DNA of 47,257 bases from Peptococcaceae bacterium (GTDB lineage: Bacteria; Bacillota; Dehalobacteriia; UBA4068; JAAVYR01), in the NCBI GenBank assembly GCA_022791255.1, contig JAAVYR010000012.1, forward strand, positions 1-47,257, read 5' to 3'. The notes under the pieces are model-generated. The model made no database searches. It was not told the DNA's origin and saw only the letters and a list, made by a program, of their open reading frames with translations. This document shows positions 33,582 through 45,987 of the stretch, piece by piece. The translations under genes were made by a program, and so were the position numbers. Within the stretch, counting starts at the first letter, position 1; each line of letters begins with the position of its first letter.

Positions 33582-34967
33582 ATGACAACAAATCGGAGCA
33601 GCTTTTCCAGTCGGTTGGGTTTTGTCATGGCAGCAGCTGGTTCTGCTGTGGGACTGGGAAATTTATGGCGTTTCCCTTATTTAGCAGCGAAATATGGCGG
33701 CGGTATCTTTCTCTTAGTATATATTCTGCTGTTGGTTACCTTTGGTTTTGCTTTGATGGTAACGGAGATTGCCATTGGGCGGAAGACTAGATTATCTTGT
33801 ATCAGTGCCTATGGTGCCTTAAGTAAGCGATTTTCTTTTTTAGGTTGGATTGCTGCCTTAGTGCCCATTATCATCACGCCTTATTATTGCGTTATCGGCG
33901 GCTGGGTGATGAAATATTTATTTGAATTTACCCGTGGTAATGGGATGGCGGCAGCCGGAGACCAATTCTTTGGGAATTTCATCGCAGCAGGTGAACCAGG
34001 ATTATGGGGGAGTCCTGTTCTTTGGTTTGTACTGTTTATTCTTTTGACAGCTGTGATTGTTGGCTTTGGGGTGGAAAAGGGTATCGAAAAGGCCAGCAAA
34101 GTATTGATGCCGATTTTAGTAGTGCTATCCATTGTGGTAGCAGGGTTTTCTTTAGCTATTCCTGGGGCTATGGAGGGGCTGAAGTTTTATCTATTACCTG
34201 ACTTTTCCCATTTCTCTTGGATGACGGTGTTGGCGGCTATGGGGCAGATGTTCTACTCTATGTCTCTTGCTATGGGCATCATGATTACTTATGGCTCCTA
34301 CATGAAAAAAGAGAATAGGCTAGAGCATTCTGTGGGACAAATCGAAATTTTCGACACCGGTATTGCCATGATTGCAGGGCTGATGATTATCCCAGCCGTA
34401 GTGGCATTTAGCGGTGGGGATACCACTATGGTTCAGTCGACAGCTGGCCCGGGGCTGATGTTTGGTGTTTTGCCAAAGGTGTTTGAGACCATGCCTGCCG
34501 GGGGCTTGGTGGGGACTCTCTTTTTCCTATTGGTGGCTTTTGCGGCGCTGACATCTTCTATTTCTCTCATGGAAGCCATCGTTTCTTCTTTCATGGATAA
34601 ATTCCAATTAAAAAGAGGCATTACGGTTCTTCTGGTAACGGTATTGCTTTTTGCGTTGGGTATCCTTTCTTGTCTGGGCTATGGTCCTTTAGCTGGTGTT
34701 CAGCTCTTGGGTATGGCCTTTCTGGATTTCTTTGATTTCATTTCTAATTCGGTGCTCATGCCAATCGTGGCGCTGTTTACTTGCATCCTAATAGGTTATG
34801 GGGTGGGTACCTCTGTGGTAGAGGAGGAGGTAAAGGCGGAAGGCGCTGTATTCCGTCGGGAGAAGCTTTATCGGGTGATGGTGCGCTGGGTAGCGCCTAT
34901 CCTTTTGGTACTTATCTTAATCACCTCGGTTATGCAGGGACTAGGTATCGGTGGGTTTAAAATTTAA
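33582..34967 (+). CDS. Sodium-dependent transporter, NSS (neurotransmitter:sodium symporter) family
   Basis: 461 residues with about eleven or twelve membrane helices. The N-terminal signature VMAAAGSAVGLGNLWRFPYLAAKYGGGIF contains the unwound first helix that forms the sodium and substrate sites in LeuT-like proteins. Further family segments are YYCVIGGWVMKYLFEF, FSHFSWMTVLAAMGQMFYSMSLAMGIMITYGSY and FALTSS-like FAALTSSISLMEA. It probably imports an amino acid with sodium ions. The substrate cannot be told from sequence. AAAGGGAG and GGAA precede the ATG, and it is a single-gene unit. Confidence 0.92.
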   Translation: MTTNRSSFSSRLGFVMAAAGSAVGLGNLWRFPYLAAKYGGGIFLLVYILLLVTFGFALMVTEIAIGRKTRLSCISAYGALSKRFSFLGWIAALVPIIITPYYCVIGGWVMKYLFEFTRGNGMAAAGDQFFGNFIAAGEPGLWGSPVLWFVLFILLTAVIVGFGVEKGIEKASKVLMPILVVLSIVVAGFSLAIPGAMEGLKFYLLPDFSHFSWMTVLAAMGQMFYSMSLAMGIMITYGSYMKKENRLEHSVGQIEIFDTGIAMIAGLMIIPAVVAFSGGDTTMVQSTAGPGLMFGVLPKVFETMPAGGLVGTLFFLLVAFAALTSSISLMEAIVSSFMDKFQLKRGITVLLVTVLLFALGILSCLGYGPLAGVQLLGMAFLDFFDFISNSVLMPIVALFTCILIGYGVGTSVVEEEVKAEGAVFRREKLYRVMVRWVAPILLVLILITSVMQGLGIGGFKI

Positions 34968-34999
34968 CTTGTCCGCGACAAAAAACTGCCTTTCTCTTG

Positions 35000-35028
35000 T
35001 TGACCGAAGATGGAACTTTTAGTATAAT
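35000..35028 (+). promoter_or_regulatory. Sigma-A promoter of the tRNA-Asn unit
   Basis: TTGACC (35000-35005) and a perfect TATAAT (35023-35028) are 17 bases apart, about 15 bases before tRNA-Asn. Confidence 0.8.
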
Positions 35029-35042
35029 AAGGGATGCGGTAT

Positions 35043-35117
35043 TCCCCGATAGCTCAATGGTAGAGCACTCGGCTGTTAACCGAGTTGTTGTAGGTTCGAG
35101 TCCCACTCGGGGAGCCA
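35043..35117 (+). tRNA. tRNA-Asn (anticodon GUU)
   Basis: A 75-base cloverleaf with encoded CCA: acceptor TCCCCGA/TCGGGGA, anticodon stem CTCGG/CCGAG with loop CTGTTAA, T-loop GGTTCGAGTCC. Confidence 0.96.
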
Positions 35118-35122
35118 CTTTC

Positions 35123-35197
35123 GGATCCATAGCTCAGTGGTAGAGCTACCGGCTCATAACCGGTTGGTCCCTGGTTCGAGCCCAGGTGGATCCACCA
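35123..35197 (+). tRNA. tRNA with CAU anticodon (Met, or Ile2 read after lysidine modification)
   Basis: A 75-base cloverleaf with CCA: acceptor GGATCCA/TGGATCC, anticodon stem ACCGG/CCGGT with loop CTCATAA. It is clearly different from the elongator tRNA-Met at 1553-1628 and has no initiator features. The CTCATAA loop is common in tRNA-Ile2, where TilS changes C34, but some tRNA-Met genes share it. Identity is undecided. Confidence 0.9.
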
Positions 35198-35199
35198 AA

Positions 35200-35238
35200 T
35201 AAAAAACCTGTCTAATGATGAATTAGGCAGGTTTTTTA
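35200..35238 (+). terminator. Terminator of the tRNA-Asn unit
   Basis: AAAAAACCTG-T-CTAAT pairs with ATTAG-G-CAGGTTTTTT around a short loop. Confidence 0.88.
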
Positions 35239-35270
35239 TATTCTGCCACGAGGTGCCAGAAATAAACGAT

Positions 35271-35304
35271 AAGAACCTTCGCTAGCGCTCAGGATGACAG
35301 ATGG
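35271..35304. repeat. Single arm of the GTCATCCTGAG repeat family
   Basis: AAGAACCTTCGCTAGCG followed by CTCAGGATGACAG is one arm in the inverted orientation, between the tRNAs and the next gene. Confidence 0.6.
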
Positions 35305-35397
35305 GGAGGCGCTTCCGCTTTTTTTTGGCTGCTGCGGTTTTTTTCTCCTTTTCCTGCATATAATGGCAAAAAAGAAGAAAACAGAGGGGGCTATGCC

Positions 35398-35751
35398 ATG
35401 GCGGGCAATTTAAATCTAGGGAACTTAATCAACCTGTTAAAACCAAAAAATATCGAAGAGGTGAAAGGGTTGGTTAATGCATATAGCAGCTTTCTTTCTC
35501 CGGAACAGCAGGAGAAAATCGGAAACTTAATTAACGAACTGGAAAATCCAAACGGGCCTAACCGGGAAAATATCTCTAACTTGACGGATAGCTTAAAAAA
35601 AGACATCGACCAGTCGGAAGCAGCGGAAATTCTTCAAAATGAAAATATTCCTGTACCCGACCGGGAAACAGTGGAAGCAGCTATGGGGGATGCACCAGAA
35701 GAAGAAGGCGGCAAACGAAAGAAACGGAAAAAACACCATAAAAAACGATAA
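35398..35751 (+). CDS. Small hypothetical protein with a lysine/arginine-rich tail
   Basis: 117 residues. The N-terminal half is a regular helical segment (LNLGNLINLLKPKNIEEVKGLVNAYSSFLSPEQQEKIGNLI), an acidic middle follows, and the protein ends in an unbroken basic tail (KRKKRKKHHKKR). I do not recognise it. The tail suggests binding to nucleic acid or to acidic membrane lipids, which is inference only. AGAGGGGG lies at good distance before the ATG, and no neighbour shares an obvious function: tRNAs are upstream and carD downstream, with its own promoters between. Confidence 0.65.
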   Translation: MAGNLNLGNLINLLKPKNIEEVKGLVNAYSSFLSPEQQEKIGNLINELENPNGPNRENISNLTDSLKKDIDQSEAAEILQNENIPVPDRETVEAAMGDAPEEEGGKRKKRKKHHKKR

Positions 35752-35830
35752 GAAAATCTAAAAAAGATACTTCCTAAAAGATTTCTCGCTGATGTCCAAA
35801 AGGATAAGGGAAATCTAGTAAGAAAGAGAA

Positions 35831-35901
35831 TTGACAACCTTATATAGGTATGGTAAAATAAATTTTTTTGTTTTGACCGGAGCAAAAAAATATGATATGA
35901 T
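35831..35901 (+). promoter_or_regulatory. Two tandem sigma-A promoters of carD
   Basis: P1 is TTGACA (35831-35836) with TAAAAT (35854-35859). P2 is TTGACC (35873-35878) with TATGAT (35896-35901). Both have 17-base spacers. The predicted starts are about 65 and 22 bases before the gene. Confidence 0.75.
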
Positions 35902-35934
35902 AGTGTCAAAAGGAAAAGAGAAGGAGCGGACGCT

Positions 35935-36420
35935 ATGTTTAGTATAGGGGATAAAGTGGTCTATCCGGTACATGGCGCCGGTATCGTTGAAGCAATTGAG
36001 GAAAAAGAAGTTCTTGGGGAATTAAAACAATATTATGTCTTAAAACTTTTTGACGGTGAAATGAGAGTAATGGTACCGGTAGATGCTGTCCAGGGTGTGG
36101 GCTTAAGAAGCGTCAGCGATGACGCTATCTTGCAGCGTGTATCTGAAGTGCTGCGTTGTGTGGAAGAAGAAGAAACCATCGCTTGGAACAAGCGGTATCA
36201 GCAGCATATGACTAAGATAAAAAGCGGTGATGTATTCCTAGTGGCAGAAGTGGTTCGTAGCTTAACTTTGCGTGATATGCAAAAGGGGTTGGCTGCCGGT
36301 GAGCGTAAAATGCTGGACCAAGCACGGAAAATCTTAGTCAGTGAGTTTATGGTTGCAAAGGATATTGATGAACAGCAGGCAAAAGATATGATTAATGAGT
36401 GTTTCCCAAAAGAAAATTAA
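35935..36420 (+). CDS. carD: CarD-family transcription regulator
   Basis: 161 residues. The N-terminal Tudor-like RNA polymerase-binding domain is FSIGDKVVYPVHGAGIVEAIEEKEVLGELKQYYVLKLF ... MRVMVPVD, and the C-terminal helical DNA-binding part is VAEVVRSLTLRDMQKGLAAGERKMLDQARKIL. CarD proteins bind the polymerase beta subunit and steady open complexes at housekeeping promoters. It stands before yacL-ispD-ispF as in many Clostridia, but its terminator and the next promoter make it a separate unit. Two promoters suggest tuned expression. Confidence 0.94.
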   Translation: MFSIGDKVVYPVHGAGIVEAIEEKEVLGELKQYYVLKLFDGEMRVMVPVDAVQGVGLRSVSDDAILQRVSEVLRCVEEEETIAWNKRYQQHMTKIKSGDVFLVAEVVRSLTLRDMQKGLAAGERKMLDQARKILVSEFMVAKDIDEQQAKDMINECFPKEN

Positions 36421-36439
36421 TTAAAAGCTATTGGTCTTT

Positions 36440-36469
36440 ACCGCAATCTATTTAGGTTGCGGTTTTTTT
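36440..36469 (+). terminator. Terminator of carD
   Basis: ACCGCAA pairs with TTGCGGT, followed by TTTTTT. Confidence 0.85.
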
Positions 36470-36546
36470 ATAAAGATTAGTGTAAGGTAAGACTAAGGAA
36501 GTCGAAAAAGAATATTATTTGCTTGGGTGTTTTCCTTGTCCTTGCC

Positions 36547-36575
36547 TTGTATTTTCTGGCAGCTTTCTCTATAAT
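36547..36575 (+). promoter_or_regulatory. Sigma-A promoter of yacL-ispD-ispF
   Basis: TTGTAT (36547-36552) and a perfect TATAAT (36570-36575) are 17 bases apart. Confidence 0.65.
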
Positions 36576-36612
36576 TGAGATGTAGCCATTTTATGGAAAG
36601 GAGGTGAGAGAG

Positions 36613-37857
36613 ATGAAAAAAGAGAAAAAGGCGGAATTAACTCCGGAACAACGAAAAGCAAAGTTATTAAAAGCGGCAGCGGCATTTGTGGCTGTCATAT
36701 TTGCAATTATCGGCGCCGTACTGGCCCATTTCCTGGTAGAAAACTGGTTGCATTTTACAGTGGTTTGGCAGCAAATTGGGTCACTATTTATTGGGGCAGC
36801 AGTCTTTGGCCTCTTTGGGCTGACCATTTCTCCTATGGTCATTGGTGTTTGCACCCATGTGTTTAATTCTTTAACCAATCAACTTTTTAAAATCCCTTTG
36901 GTGGATATTATTTGTTCTGTATTCGGACTTATCTGCGGCCTGGTTATCGGGAGCCTGCTTGGCTCTGCCATTGAAAAAATTGCCTTCGTTGGACCATATA
37001 TTGCCTTTGCTGTGCTGTGTGCCTTTGGCTATGTAGGTATGTGGCTGGGAAATAAGAAAAAGGATGAAATTGTCAGCATTATTACGACGGGGCTAGGGCG
37101 TATTTCAGTAGGCAAGGAACGGACCCCCAAAAGTGAACGGGAACGGGACCGTGATCATGTGAAGGCTGTTCCAAAAATTCTGGACACCAGTGTGATTATT
37201 GATGGTAGGATTGCAGAAATTTATGCTACCGGCTTTTTAGAAGGGAATTTGATTATTCCTGGTTTTGTTCTCATTGAATTGCAGCATATTGCAGACTCTG
37301 CTGATCCCTTAAAACGGAACAAAGGGCGACGGGGGTTGGATATCTTAAATCAGCTGCGAGAGGATTTCAAACGGCAGGTCCAGGTGGTAGAAAAAGACTA
37401 CCCGGATATCCCTGAGGTAGACTCTAAGCTGTTGAAAATGGCAAAGGATCTCAAGGGTGCTGTTATTACCAATGACTTTAATCTGAACAAAGTCGCAGGC
37501 CTTCAGGATGTGACGGTGCTGAATATTAATGACCTTGCTAATAGTGTAAAGCCGATTTTCCCGCCAGGGGAAGAATTGATGCTGAAAATCATCAAAGATG
37601 GCAAAGAAAATAATCAAGGTATCGGTTATCTGGATGACGGCACCATGATTGTGGTGGAAAACGGCAGGCGTTATATGGGGAAGACCATTCGTGTGGTGGT
37701 TACCAGCGTGCTACAGACTTCTGCTGGACGGATGATTTTTGCTCGGCCTTTGGGGAATAAAAAACCTTCTCGGGAGATTATCCCGGAAAGTGTGCTTTTG
37801 GAAACAGGGGAGTCGGCACCGGTGGCGTTGCTGGCAGAGGAAGAGCGGGTAGACTAG
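36613..37857 (+). CDS. yacL: PIN-TRAM membrane protein (YacL family)
   Basis: About 414 residues. Four hydrophobic helices lie in the first 160 residues (AAAFVAVIFAIIGAVLAHF, IGSLFIGAAVFGLFGLTI, ICSVFGLICGLVIGSLLG, YIAFAVLCAFGYVGMWLG). A PIN nuclease domain follows, with acidic site residues in LDTSVIIDGRIAEI, LIELQHIAD, EVDSKLLKMAKDL and ITNDFNLNKVA. A C-terminal TRAM domain (NQGIGYLDDGTMIVVENGRRYMGKTIRVVVTSVLQT) completes it. It is probably a membrane-tethered ribonuclease. ATG 36613 follows AAGGAGGTGAG. yacL-ispD-ispF is a conserved order in Bacillota. Confidence 0.92.
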   Translation: MKKEKKAELTPEQRKAKLLKAAAAFVAVIFAIIGAVLAHFLVENWLHFTVVWQQIGSLFIGAAVFGLFGLTISPMVIGVCTHVFNSLTNQLFKIPLVDIICSVFGLICGLVIGSLLGSAIEKIAFVGPYIAFAVLCAFGYVGMWLGNKKKDEIVSIITTGLGRISVGKERTPKSERERDRDHVKAVPKILDTSVIIDGRIAEIYATGFLEGNLIIPGFVLIELQHIADSADPLKRNKGRRGLDILNQLREDFKRQVQVVEKDYPDIPEVDSKLLKMAKDLKGAVITNDFNLNKVAGLQDVTVLNINDLANSVKPIFPPGEELMLKIIKDGKENNQGIGYLDDGTMIVVENGRRYMGKTIRVVVTSVLQTSAGRMIFARPLGNKKPSREIIPESVLLETGESAPVALLAEEERVD

Positions 37858-37888
37858 CGGCCAGTTTTTTTAGGAATAGGGTGACTTT

Positions 37889-38644
37889 ATGATTGGGGTT
37901 AAACATAGTGAAGAAAACTTCTTGCCTTCTGTGACAGCGCTGATTGTAGCCGGCGGCAAGGGAACCCGTATGGGCTATGAGCAGAATAAGCTGTTTCTTC
38001 CGTTGGACGAAAGCTGTATTTTGGGTAAGACGCTTACTATCTGGCAGCATATTTCTCAGGTAGATAGGATCGTGGTGGTTTGCGCAGAGGGTGAGGAAGA
38101 GCAAATCGCGGATATCTGTCGGAAAGAGCAAATCAGTAAAGTGGAAAAAATCGTTCTCGGCGGCAAGGAGCGGCAAGACTCTGTATGGCAAGGCTTAAAT
38201 TATATAGAAAGTTTAACGCCAACCCCAGATGTGGTAGTTATCCATGATGGGGCAAGACCTTTTTATCATGGTGCAGATTTTGCAGATTTTGTGCAGGCGG
38301 TGCTAACCAGTGATGTTGCTGGGGGCGTCTTAGGGGTGCCTCTCCAAGACACGGTGAAAACGGTTTCTCAAGGGTGTGTAGGTTGTACCGTGCCTCGAGA
38401 AGACCTGATAGCAGTGCAGACGCCACAGCTGTTTCGCTTTACCACATTATACCGGTGTTATGAAAAAGCCATGGAAGCAGGCATTGTCTGCACAGATGAT
38501 GCTGGTATTTTAGAGGTATGCGGTAAGGCAGTGCTGATTTATCCAGGACAGAAAAATAACTTGAAAATTACGACGCCGGAGGACTATGCATATGGGCAGT
38601 ACCTTCTGGCTAGGGAAAAGAAGGGGGCTGGCATATGCGAGTAG
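37889..38644 (+). CDS. ispD: 2-C-methyl-D-erythritol 4-phosphate cytidylyltransferase
   Basis: 251 residues. [23 protein letters not shown] is the CTP-binding start. [10 protein letters not shown] and LQDTVKTV with VQTPQLFRF are further active-site motifs, and CTDDAGILE binds metal. It activates methylerythritol phosphate with CTP in the non-mevalonate isoprenoid pathway. The last ten bases overlap ispF, so the two are translationally coupled. It needs CTP, whose supply depends on the unusual pyrG downstream. Confidence 0.95.
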   Translation: MIGVKHSEENFLPSVTALIVAGGKGTRMGYEQNKLFLPLDESCILGKTLTIWQHISQVDRIVVVCAEGEEEQIADICRKEQISKVEKIVLGGKERQDSVWQGLNYIESLTPTPDVVVIHDGARPFYHGADFADFVQAVLTSDVAGGVLGVPLQDTVKTVSQGCVGCTVPREDLIAVQTPQLFRFTTLYRCYEKAMEAGIVCTDDAGILEVCGKAVLIYPGQKNNLKITTPEDYAYGQYLLAREKKGAGICE

Positions 38645-39114
38645 GTATGGGGTATGACGCCCATCGGTTGGTTGCGGGGGACCATTTGGTGTTGGGTGGT
38701 GTAGAAATTCCTTTTGAAAAAAAACTATTGGCTCATAGTGACGGGGATGTGTTACTCCATGCTATTGCAGATAGTCTTTTGGGGGCTGCAGGCCTAGGGG
38801 ATATCGGCGTTCACTTCCCAGATAATGACCCGGCATATCGCGGTATTTCCAGCCTAGTTTTGTTGGAGCGCGTGGGGGAGAAATTAACAGAAGCTGGTCT
38901 TGCTGTGCAAAATGTAGACAGCACTATCGTGGCGCAGCAGCCAAAGCTGGTTTCTTTCATTCCACAAATGCGGGAAAATATTGCAGCGGCGCTGGGACTG
39001 GACTCTGCTATGGTCAATGTAAAGGCGACTACCACCGAGGGTATGGGCTTTACGGGTAGTGGCGAGGGTATCGCTGCCTATGCTGTATGCTTATTAGTTG
39101 GTAAGTGGCATTAA
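38635..39114 (+). CDS. ispF: 2-C-methyl-D-erythritol 2,4-cyclodiphosphate synthase
   Basis: 159 residues. GMGYDAHRL and [31 protein letters not shown] contain the zinc ligands (Asp, His, His). [38 protein letters not shown] is the family end. It is a trimer that forms the cyclic diphosphate in isoprenoid synthesis. The start ATG lies inside the end of ispD with AAGGGGG upstream. Confidence 0.96.
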   Translation: MRVGMGYDAHRLVAGDHLVLGGVEIPFEKKLLAHSDGDVLLHAIADSLLGAAGLGDIGVHFPDNDPAYRGISSLVLLERVGEKLTEAGLAVQNVDSTIVAQQPKLVSFIPQMRENIAAALGLDSAMVNVKATTTEGMGFTGSGEGIAAYAVCLLVGKWH

Positions 39115-39151
39115 AAATAAAGCTCATAAAGAATGAGGAGCATAGAGCTTG

Positions 39152-39184
39152 AAAAAGACTGCAAAAAATTGCAGTCTTTTTTTA
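39152..39184 (+). terminator. Terminator of yacL-ispD-ispF
   Basis: AAAAAGACTGCA and TGCAGTCTTTTTTT pair around six bases. Confidence 0.9.
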
Positions 39185-39383
39185 TTCTTTCACGAGAATT
39201 TCTTTTTATTTCGAGGTAGTTGTGTTACAATAAGATATAGATTGGGAGAACTATTTTAGAAAGCCAGAGAAAAATCGTTGTGGTGCCGCAATTGTGAAGT
39301 CGCAATGATTGTTTTCTTGTTGTCATTTCTAAGATAATAGATGAATAGATAGCAGAATAATGTTTGCATATGGAGGTATTTTT

Positions 39384-42771
<3,388 letters not shown>

Positions 42772-42785
42772 AAAGAAATATTTAA

Positions 42786-42820
42786 AAGACACTCGCCCTT
42801 TTGGGAAGGGCGGGTGTCTT
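42786..42820 (+). terminator. Hairpin between pyrG and femX
   Basis: AAGACACTCGCCCTT and AAGGGCGGGTGTCTT pair (one T-G) around TTGGG. No T-run follows, so termination may be partial, and the femX ribosome site begins 16 bases later. Confidence 0.5.
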
Positions 42821-42843
42821 ATCACCATATCTGATAGGAGGCA

Positions 42844-43977
42844 ATGGGAGCATTGGAACAAGCATTGCAAATGGAACAAGCAGCGGCAGCTGTGGCGGTA
42901 AGAGAAATTACCATAGAAGAAAAGGAGCGATTTAACAGCTTTTTAGCGGACTCCGTAAAAGGGCATGTCTTGCAGACTTGGGAATGGGGGGAACTGAAGG
43001 CAAAAACCGGTTGGACGCCTATTCGCCTGGTGGCGGAGCGTGCTGGGAAAATCGTTGGTGCGATTTCCGTCCTAAAAAGACTGGTACCTACAGGAAAATG
43101 GTGCATTTTTTATGCGCCGCGGGGCCCTGTCCTTGCTATCGAAGAAAAAGATGTGTGGGACGCACTCCTTGAGGGTGTGAAGGTGCAGGCAAAAAAGCAT
43201 AACGCCATTTTCTTAAAAATCGACCCTGATGTGAAAGATGACAATGCTCTTTGGCGGGAGCGGATAGAAAGCTCTGGCTTTCGTCCGGTGGATAAGGGGC
43301 CTGGCTTTGAGGGTGTGCAGCCGCGTTTTGTATTCCGCTTAGATATTAGCCCTGATGAAGAGACCCTTCTTGCCAATTGCCATCAAAAGACCAGGTATAA
43401 TATTCGCTTGGCCCAAAAGCGCGGTGTGGAAATTTTAGAAAACGCACCGCGAGAACAGCTGAAGGTGTTCTATGATATCTTATCAGAAACAGCCTCTCGG
43501 GATAAATTTTTAATTCGTCCTTTTAGCTACTATGAGGCGTTTTATGATTTACTGGTGCCGCAGGGCCTGGCTGAAATGTTCCTTGCTACCTATGAAGGGA
43601 ATGTCATAGCGGGGACCCTTGCCTTTAAACTAGGGGATAAAGCTTGGTATATTTATGGTGCGTCCTCTAATGCACACCGTAATGTGATGCCCAATTATCT
43701 CATTCAATGGAAGATGATTTGCTGGGCAAAGAAACACGGCTGCACCATGTATGACTTCCGCGGCGTGCCGGGAGATGTGGACGAAAACCATCCTCTCTAT
43801 GGTTTGGTAAAATTTAAACGGGGCTTTAATGGGGAATATACCAAATTTATCGGTGAATATGATTTGATTTATAAACCAGCTGTTTATCGACTCTATCACT
43901 TTGCAGAGCCTCTTTATCAGAAAACAGTGCGCAAGTTGATTAACCTGAAAAAACGGTTGCGGGGACAGACGAAATAA
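42844..43977 (+). CDS. FemX-type peptidoglycan bridge aminoacyltransferase
   Basis: 377 residues of the FemA/FemB/FemX family. Typical segments are GHVLQTWEWGELKAKTGWTPIRLV, GAISVLKRLVP, WCIFYAPRGPVLAIEEKD and FLKIDPDVKDDNALW in the first GNAT-like half. CHQKTRYNIRLAQKRGVE, EMFLATYEGNVIAGTLAFKLGDKAWYIYGASSNAHRN, YDFRGVPGDVDENHPLYGLVKFKRGFNGEYTKFIGEYD mark the second. Such enzymes add amino acids from tRNA to the lipid II side chain to build the cross-bridge. Which residue is added is not evident. ATG 42844 is very close to AGGAGG; TTG 42853 is an alternative start. alr follows. Confidence 0.9.
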   Translation: MGALEQALQMEQAAAAVAVREITIEEKERFNSFLADSVKGHVLQTWEWGELKAKTGWTPIRLVAERAGKIVGAISVLKRLVPTGKWCIFYAPRGPVLAIEEKDVWDALLEGVKVQAKKHNAIFLKIDPDVKDDNALWRERIESSGFRPVDKGPGFEGVQPRFVFRLDISPDEETLLANCHQKTRYNIRLAQKRGVEILENAPREQLKVFYDILSETASRDKFLIRPFSYYEAFYDLLVPQGLAEMFLATYEGNVIAGTLAFKLGDKAWYIYGASSNAHRNVMPNYLIQWKMICWAKKHGCTMYDFRGVPGDVDENHPLYGLVKFKRGFNGEYTKFIGEYDLIYKPAVYRLYHFAEPLYQKTVRKLINLKKRLRGQTK

Positions 43978-44066
43978 ATAGTCAATTGTTAAATGATGAA
44001 ATGATGAAATGATTGAAGCGGAAAACTGGAGAAGTAGTGAAGTAGCAAAGGAAGAAGGGGCATGCC

Positions 44067-45218
44067 ATGGGTTATAGCAGGTGGATAGAAGTAAATGTCG
44101 ATTGTATCTGCCATAATTTACAGGAAATCAAACAGCTGGTAGGAACAGAGACAAAGGTATTGGCAGTGGTAAAAGCGAATGCCTATGGCCATGGCAGTGT
44201 GGGTGTGGCGAAAGCCCTTGCCTATGGTGGAGTAGACGCCTTTGCTGTTACGACTATCGAGGAAGGTCGCGAATTGCGGGAAGCTGGTGTGGCTCTTCCT
44301 ATTCTGGTTTTTGCGCCCATGCTTCCAGACCAATGTGATGATATGAAAAGATGGCAATTGACGCCTAGTATTGACTGTGAGGAAGCGTTGCTGGCTTGGC
44401 AGGCTGCAGCAGGTGGTGGTTTCCACCTGAAGATAGATACAGGGATGCACCGGGTGGGCGCCTTCCCCGAAGAAGGGTTAGCACTAGCTAAACAAAGCAA
44501 AGAATTACCTGACGTGCAGATGACAGGGGTTTATTCTCACCTGGCTACGGCGCAGCAGTCAGATGTGACAGCTGCAAAGAAGCAAATCGCTATTTTTCAG
44601 AAGCTTTTAGCCGATATGAAAGCAGAAGGTATCGACTATGGGTTGGCGCACTTGGCTAATAGCGCTGGACTGATTAAATTTCCAGAGGCAAGGTTTGACA
44701 TGGTGCGAGCTGGGACTATCCTCTATGGGCAGTATCCGGCAGAGACGCCTCATGTATTGGATTTGCAGGACCCTTGGCAGGCGAAAGGACGGTTGGTAGA
44801 AGTAAAAACTGTGCCTGCTGGTGGTGCTATCGGCTATGGCGGCGACTATCGCTGTAAAAAAGAGGAGCTGGTAGGAGTAATCCCCTATGGCTATGCAGAT
44901 GGTTTTAATGTATTGGCAAGTACTCGTCCTGCAACGATACAGAGCACTTTCCGGGATATTTTAAAAGCGTTGGCCAAGGCAGCTGGCAAGTATGGCACTG
45001 TCTATGTACGAGTCAATGGGAAAAGCGTGCCGGTAGTGGGGCGTATCGGTATGCAGCTGACTTCTGTCTCTCTTACGGGGGTAGTGGCCAAGGCTGGTGA
45101 CGAAGTGGCGGTACCGTTGCGGCGAACTACTGCCAATGTAGCCATCCCTCGGGTGTTCACAGGAGCATTGGCAGAGCAGTTGCATTTAAATACCGTGGAA
45201 GAACGAGAACTTGGCTAA
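44067..45218 (+). CDS. alr: Alanine racemase
   Basis: 383 residues. The PLP lysine is in VLAVVKANAYGHGSVGVAKAL. Further markers are LKIDTGMHRVG, GVYSHLATA, MVRAGTILYGQYP, and the catalytic Tyr in IPYGYADGFN. The frequent CMDQ motif near the C-terminus reads GMQL (VVGRIGMQLTS), a variation I recall in other Clostridia. It makes D-alanine for peptidoglycan, which fits the upstream femX. AAGAAGGGG precedes the ATG. Confidence 0.94.
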   Translation: MGYSRWIEVNVDCICHNLQEIKQLVGTETKVLAVVKANAYGHGSVGVAKALAYGGVDAFAVTTIEEGRELREAGVALPILVFAPMLPDQCDDMKRWQLTPSIDCEEALLAWQAAAGGGFHLKIDTGMHRVGAFPEEGLALAKQSKELPDVQMTGVYSHLATAQQSDVTAAKKQIAIFQKLLADMKAEGIDYGLAHLANSAGLIKFPEARFDMVRAGTILYGQYPAETPHVLDLQDPWQAKGRLVEVKTVPAGGAIGYGGDYRCKKEELVGVIPYGYADGFNVLASTRPATIQSTFRDILKALAKAAGKYGTVYVRVNGKSVPVVGRIGMQLTSVSLTGVVAKAGDEVAVPLRRTTANVAIPRVFTGALAEQLHLNTVEERELG

Positions 45219-45320
45219 AATTCACTGTTTTGTTCCCCTAGTCTGGCAGGAAAATAAAAAGAACGAAGAGAATATAACCTGGTAAGCAAGATGGAAACAT
45301 AAAGAAAAACGAGGTGGCTG

Positions 45321-45959
45321 ATGGCAACAACAGATGTGTTTTTTATGGCGCGTTGTCCTCGCTGTGGAGAGGTTATCCTGCACCGGAAAGTGTCTATCTT
45401 TACCATTCAAGGGCAGGGTAAGGTGTTTATTTCCTGTGATTGTGGGTTTCTTATTTGCGCTATTGCCCCTCAGGGAAAAAAGCATTATGCTGTAGATATT
45501 TGGAGTGATTGCTGTGAAGAACCTCATCGTTTTGTCTTTACTTTAGGGCAGTTGCTTAAGAATTCTCTTGCCCTTGCTTGCAGCCGGACAGATATCCATT
45601 TAGGTTATTTGGGGGACCGGAGAAGTATTCTTGCTGAAGTCATAGACCGGGATATTTTATCTTTATCAGAGAGCTTTTCCCTATGGGGTTTTTTTTCCGC
45701 TATGGAAATCATAGACGGTGTCTTAAAAAGACTCTATGTGTTGATGTCGGCTGGAAAGGTGCAATGTCATGACTGCGGCGAGGACCTTGATGTGCGGATT
45801 TATCGCGACCGTATCGGCGTGTGTTGTCCTCATTGCAGGAATGGCGGCTTCTTACTGGCAGCGAAGGAACAAGATTTGCTGCTGATGCAACAGGCGGAAG
45901 GTCTGATTTTGAGAAAAGATGGTATCAATATGGTATACGGGAATAAGATGAAATCATAA
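45321..45959 (+). CDS. Zinc-ribbon protein of unknown function
   Basis: 212 residues with two cysteine sets. At the N-terminus ARCPRCGEVILHRKVSIFTIQG...FISCDCG, and at the C-terminus VQCHDCGEDLDVRIYRDRIGVCCPHCRNGGFLLA; each could hold a zinc ion. Between them lies a helical part with LGQLLKNSLALACSR and ILAEVIDRDILSLSESFSLWGFFSAMEIIDG. I do not recognise the family. The first part recalls CpXC-type domains, but the motif match is not convincing. GAGGTGG precedes the ATG. It ends 28 bases before fba, so a shared transcript is likely. Confidence 0.7.
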   Translation: MATTDVFFMARCPRCGEVILHRKVSIFTIQGQGKVFISCDCGFLICAIAPQGKKHYAVDIWSDCCEEPHRFVFTLGQLLKNSLALACSRTDIHLGYLGDRRSILAEVIDRDILSLSESFSLWGFFSAMEIIDGVLKRLYVLMSAGKVQCHDCGEDLDVRIYRDRIGVCCPHCRNGGFLLAAKEQDLLLMQQAEGLILRKDGINMVYGNKMKS

Positions 45960-45987
45960 ATAAGAAAAGATATAGGAGGTAACAAGT

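Noticed and set aside
39273-39310. T-box-like GTGGTGCCGC in the argS leader
   Set aside because: The leader is short, lacks a specifier stem and a following terminator, and the segment is better explained as part of a simple ten-pair stem (AATCGTTGTG with CGCAATGATT).
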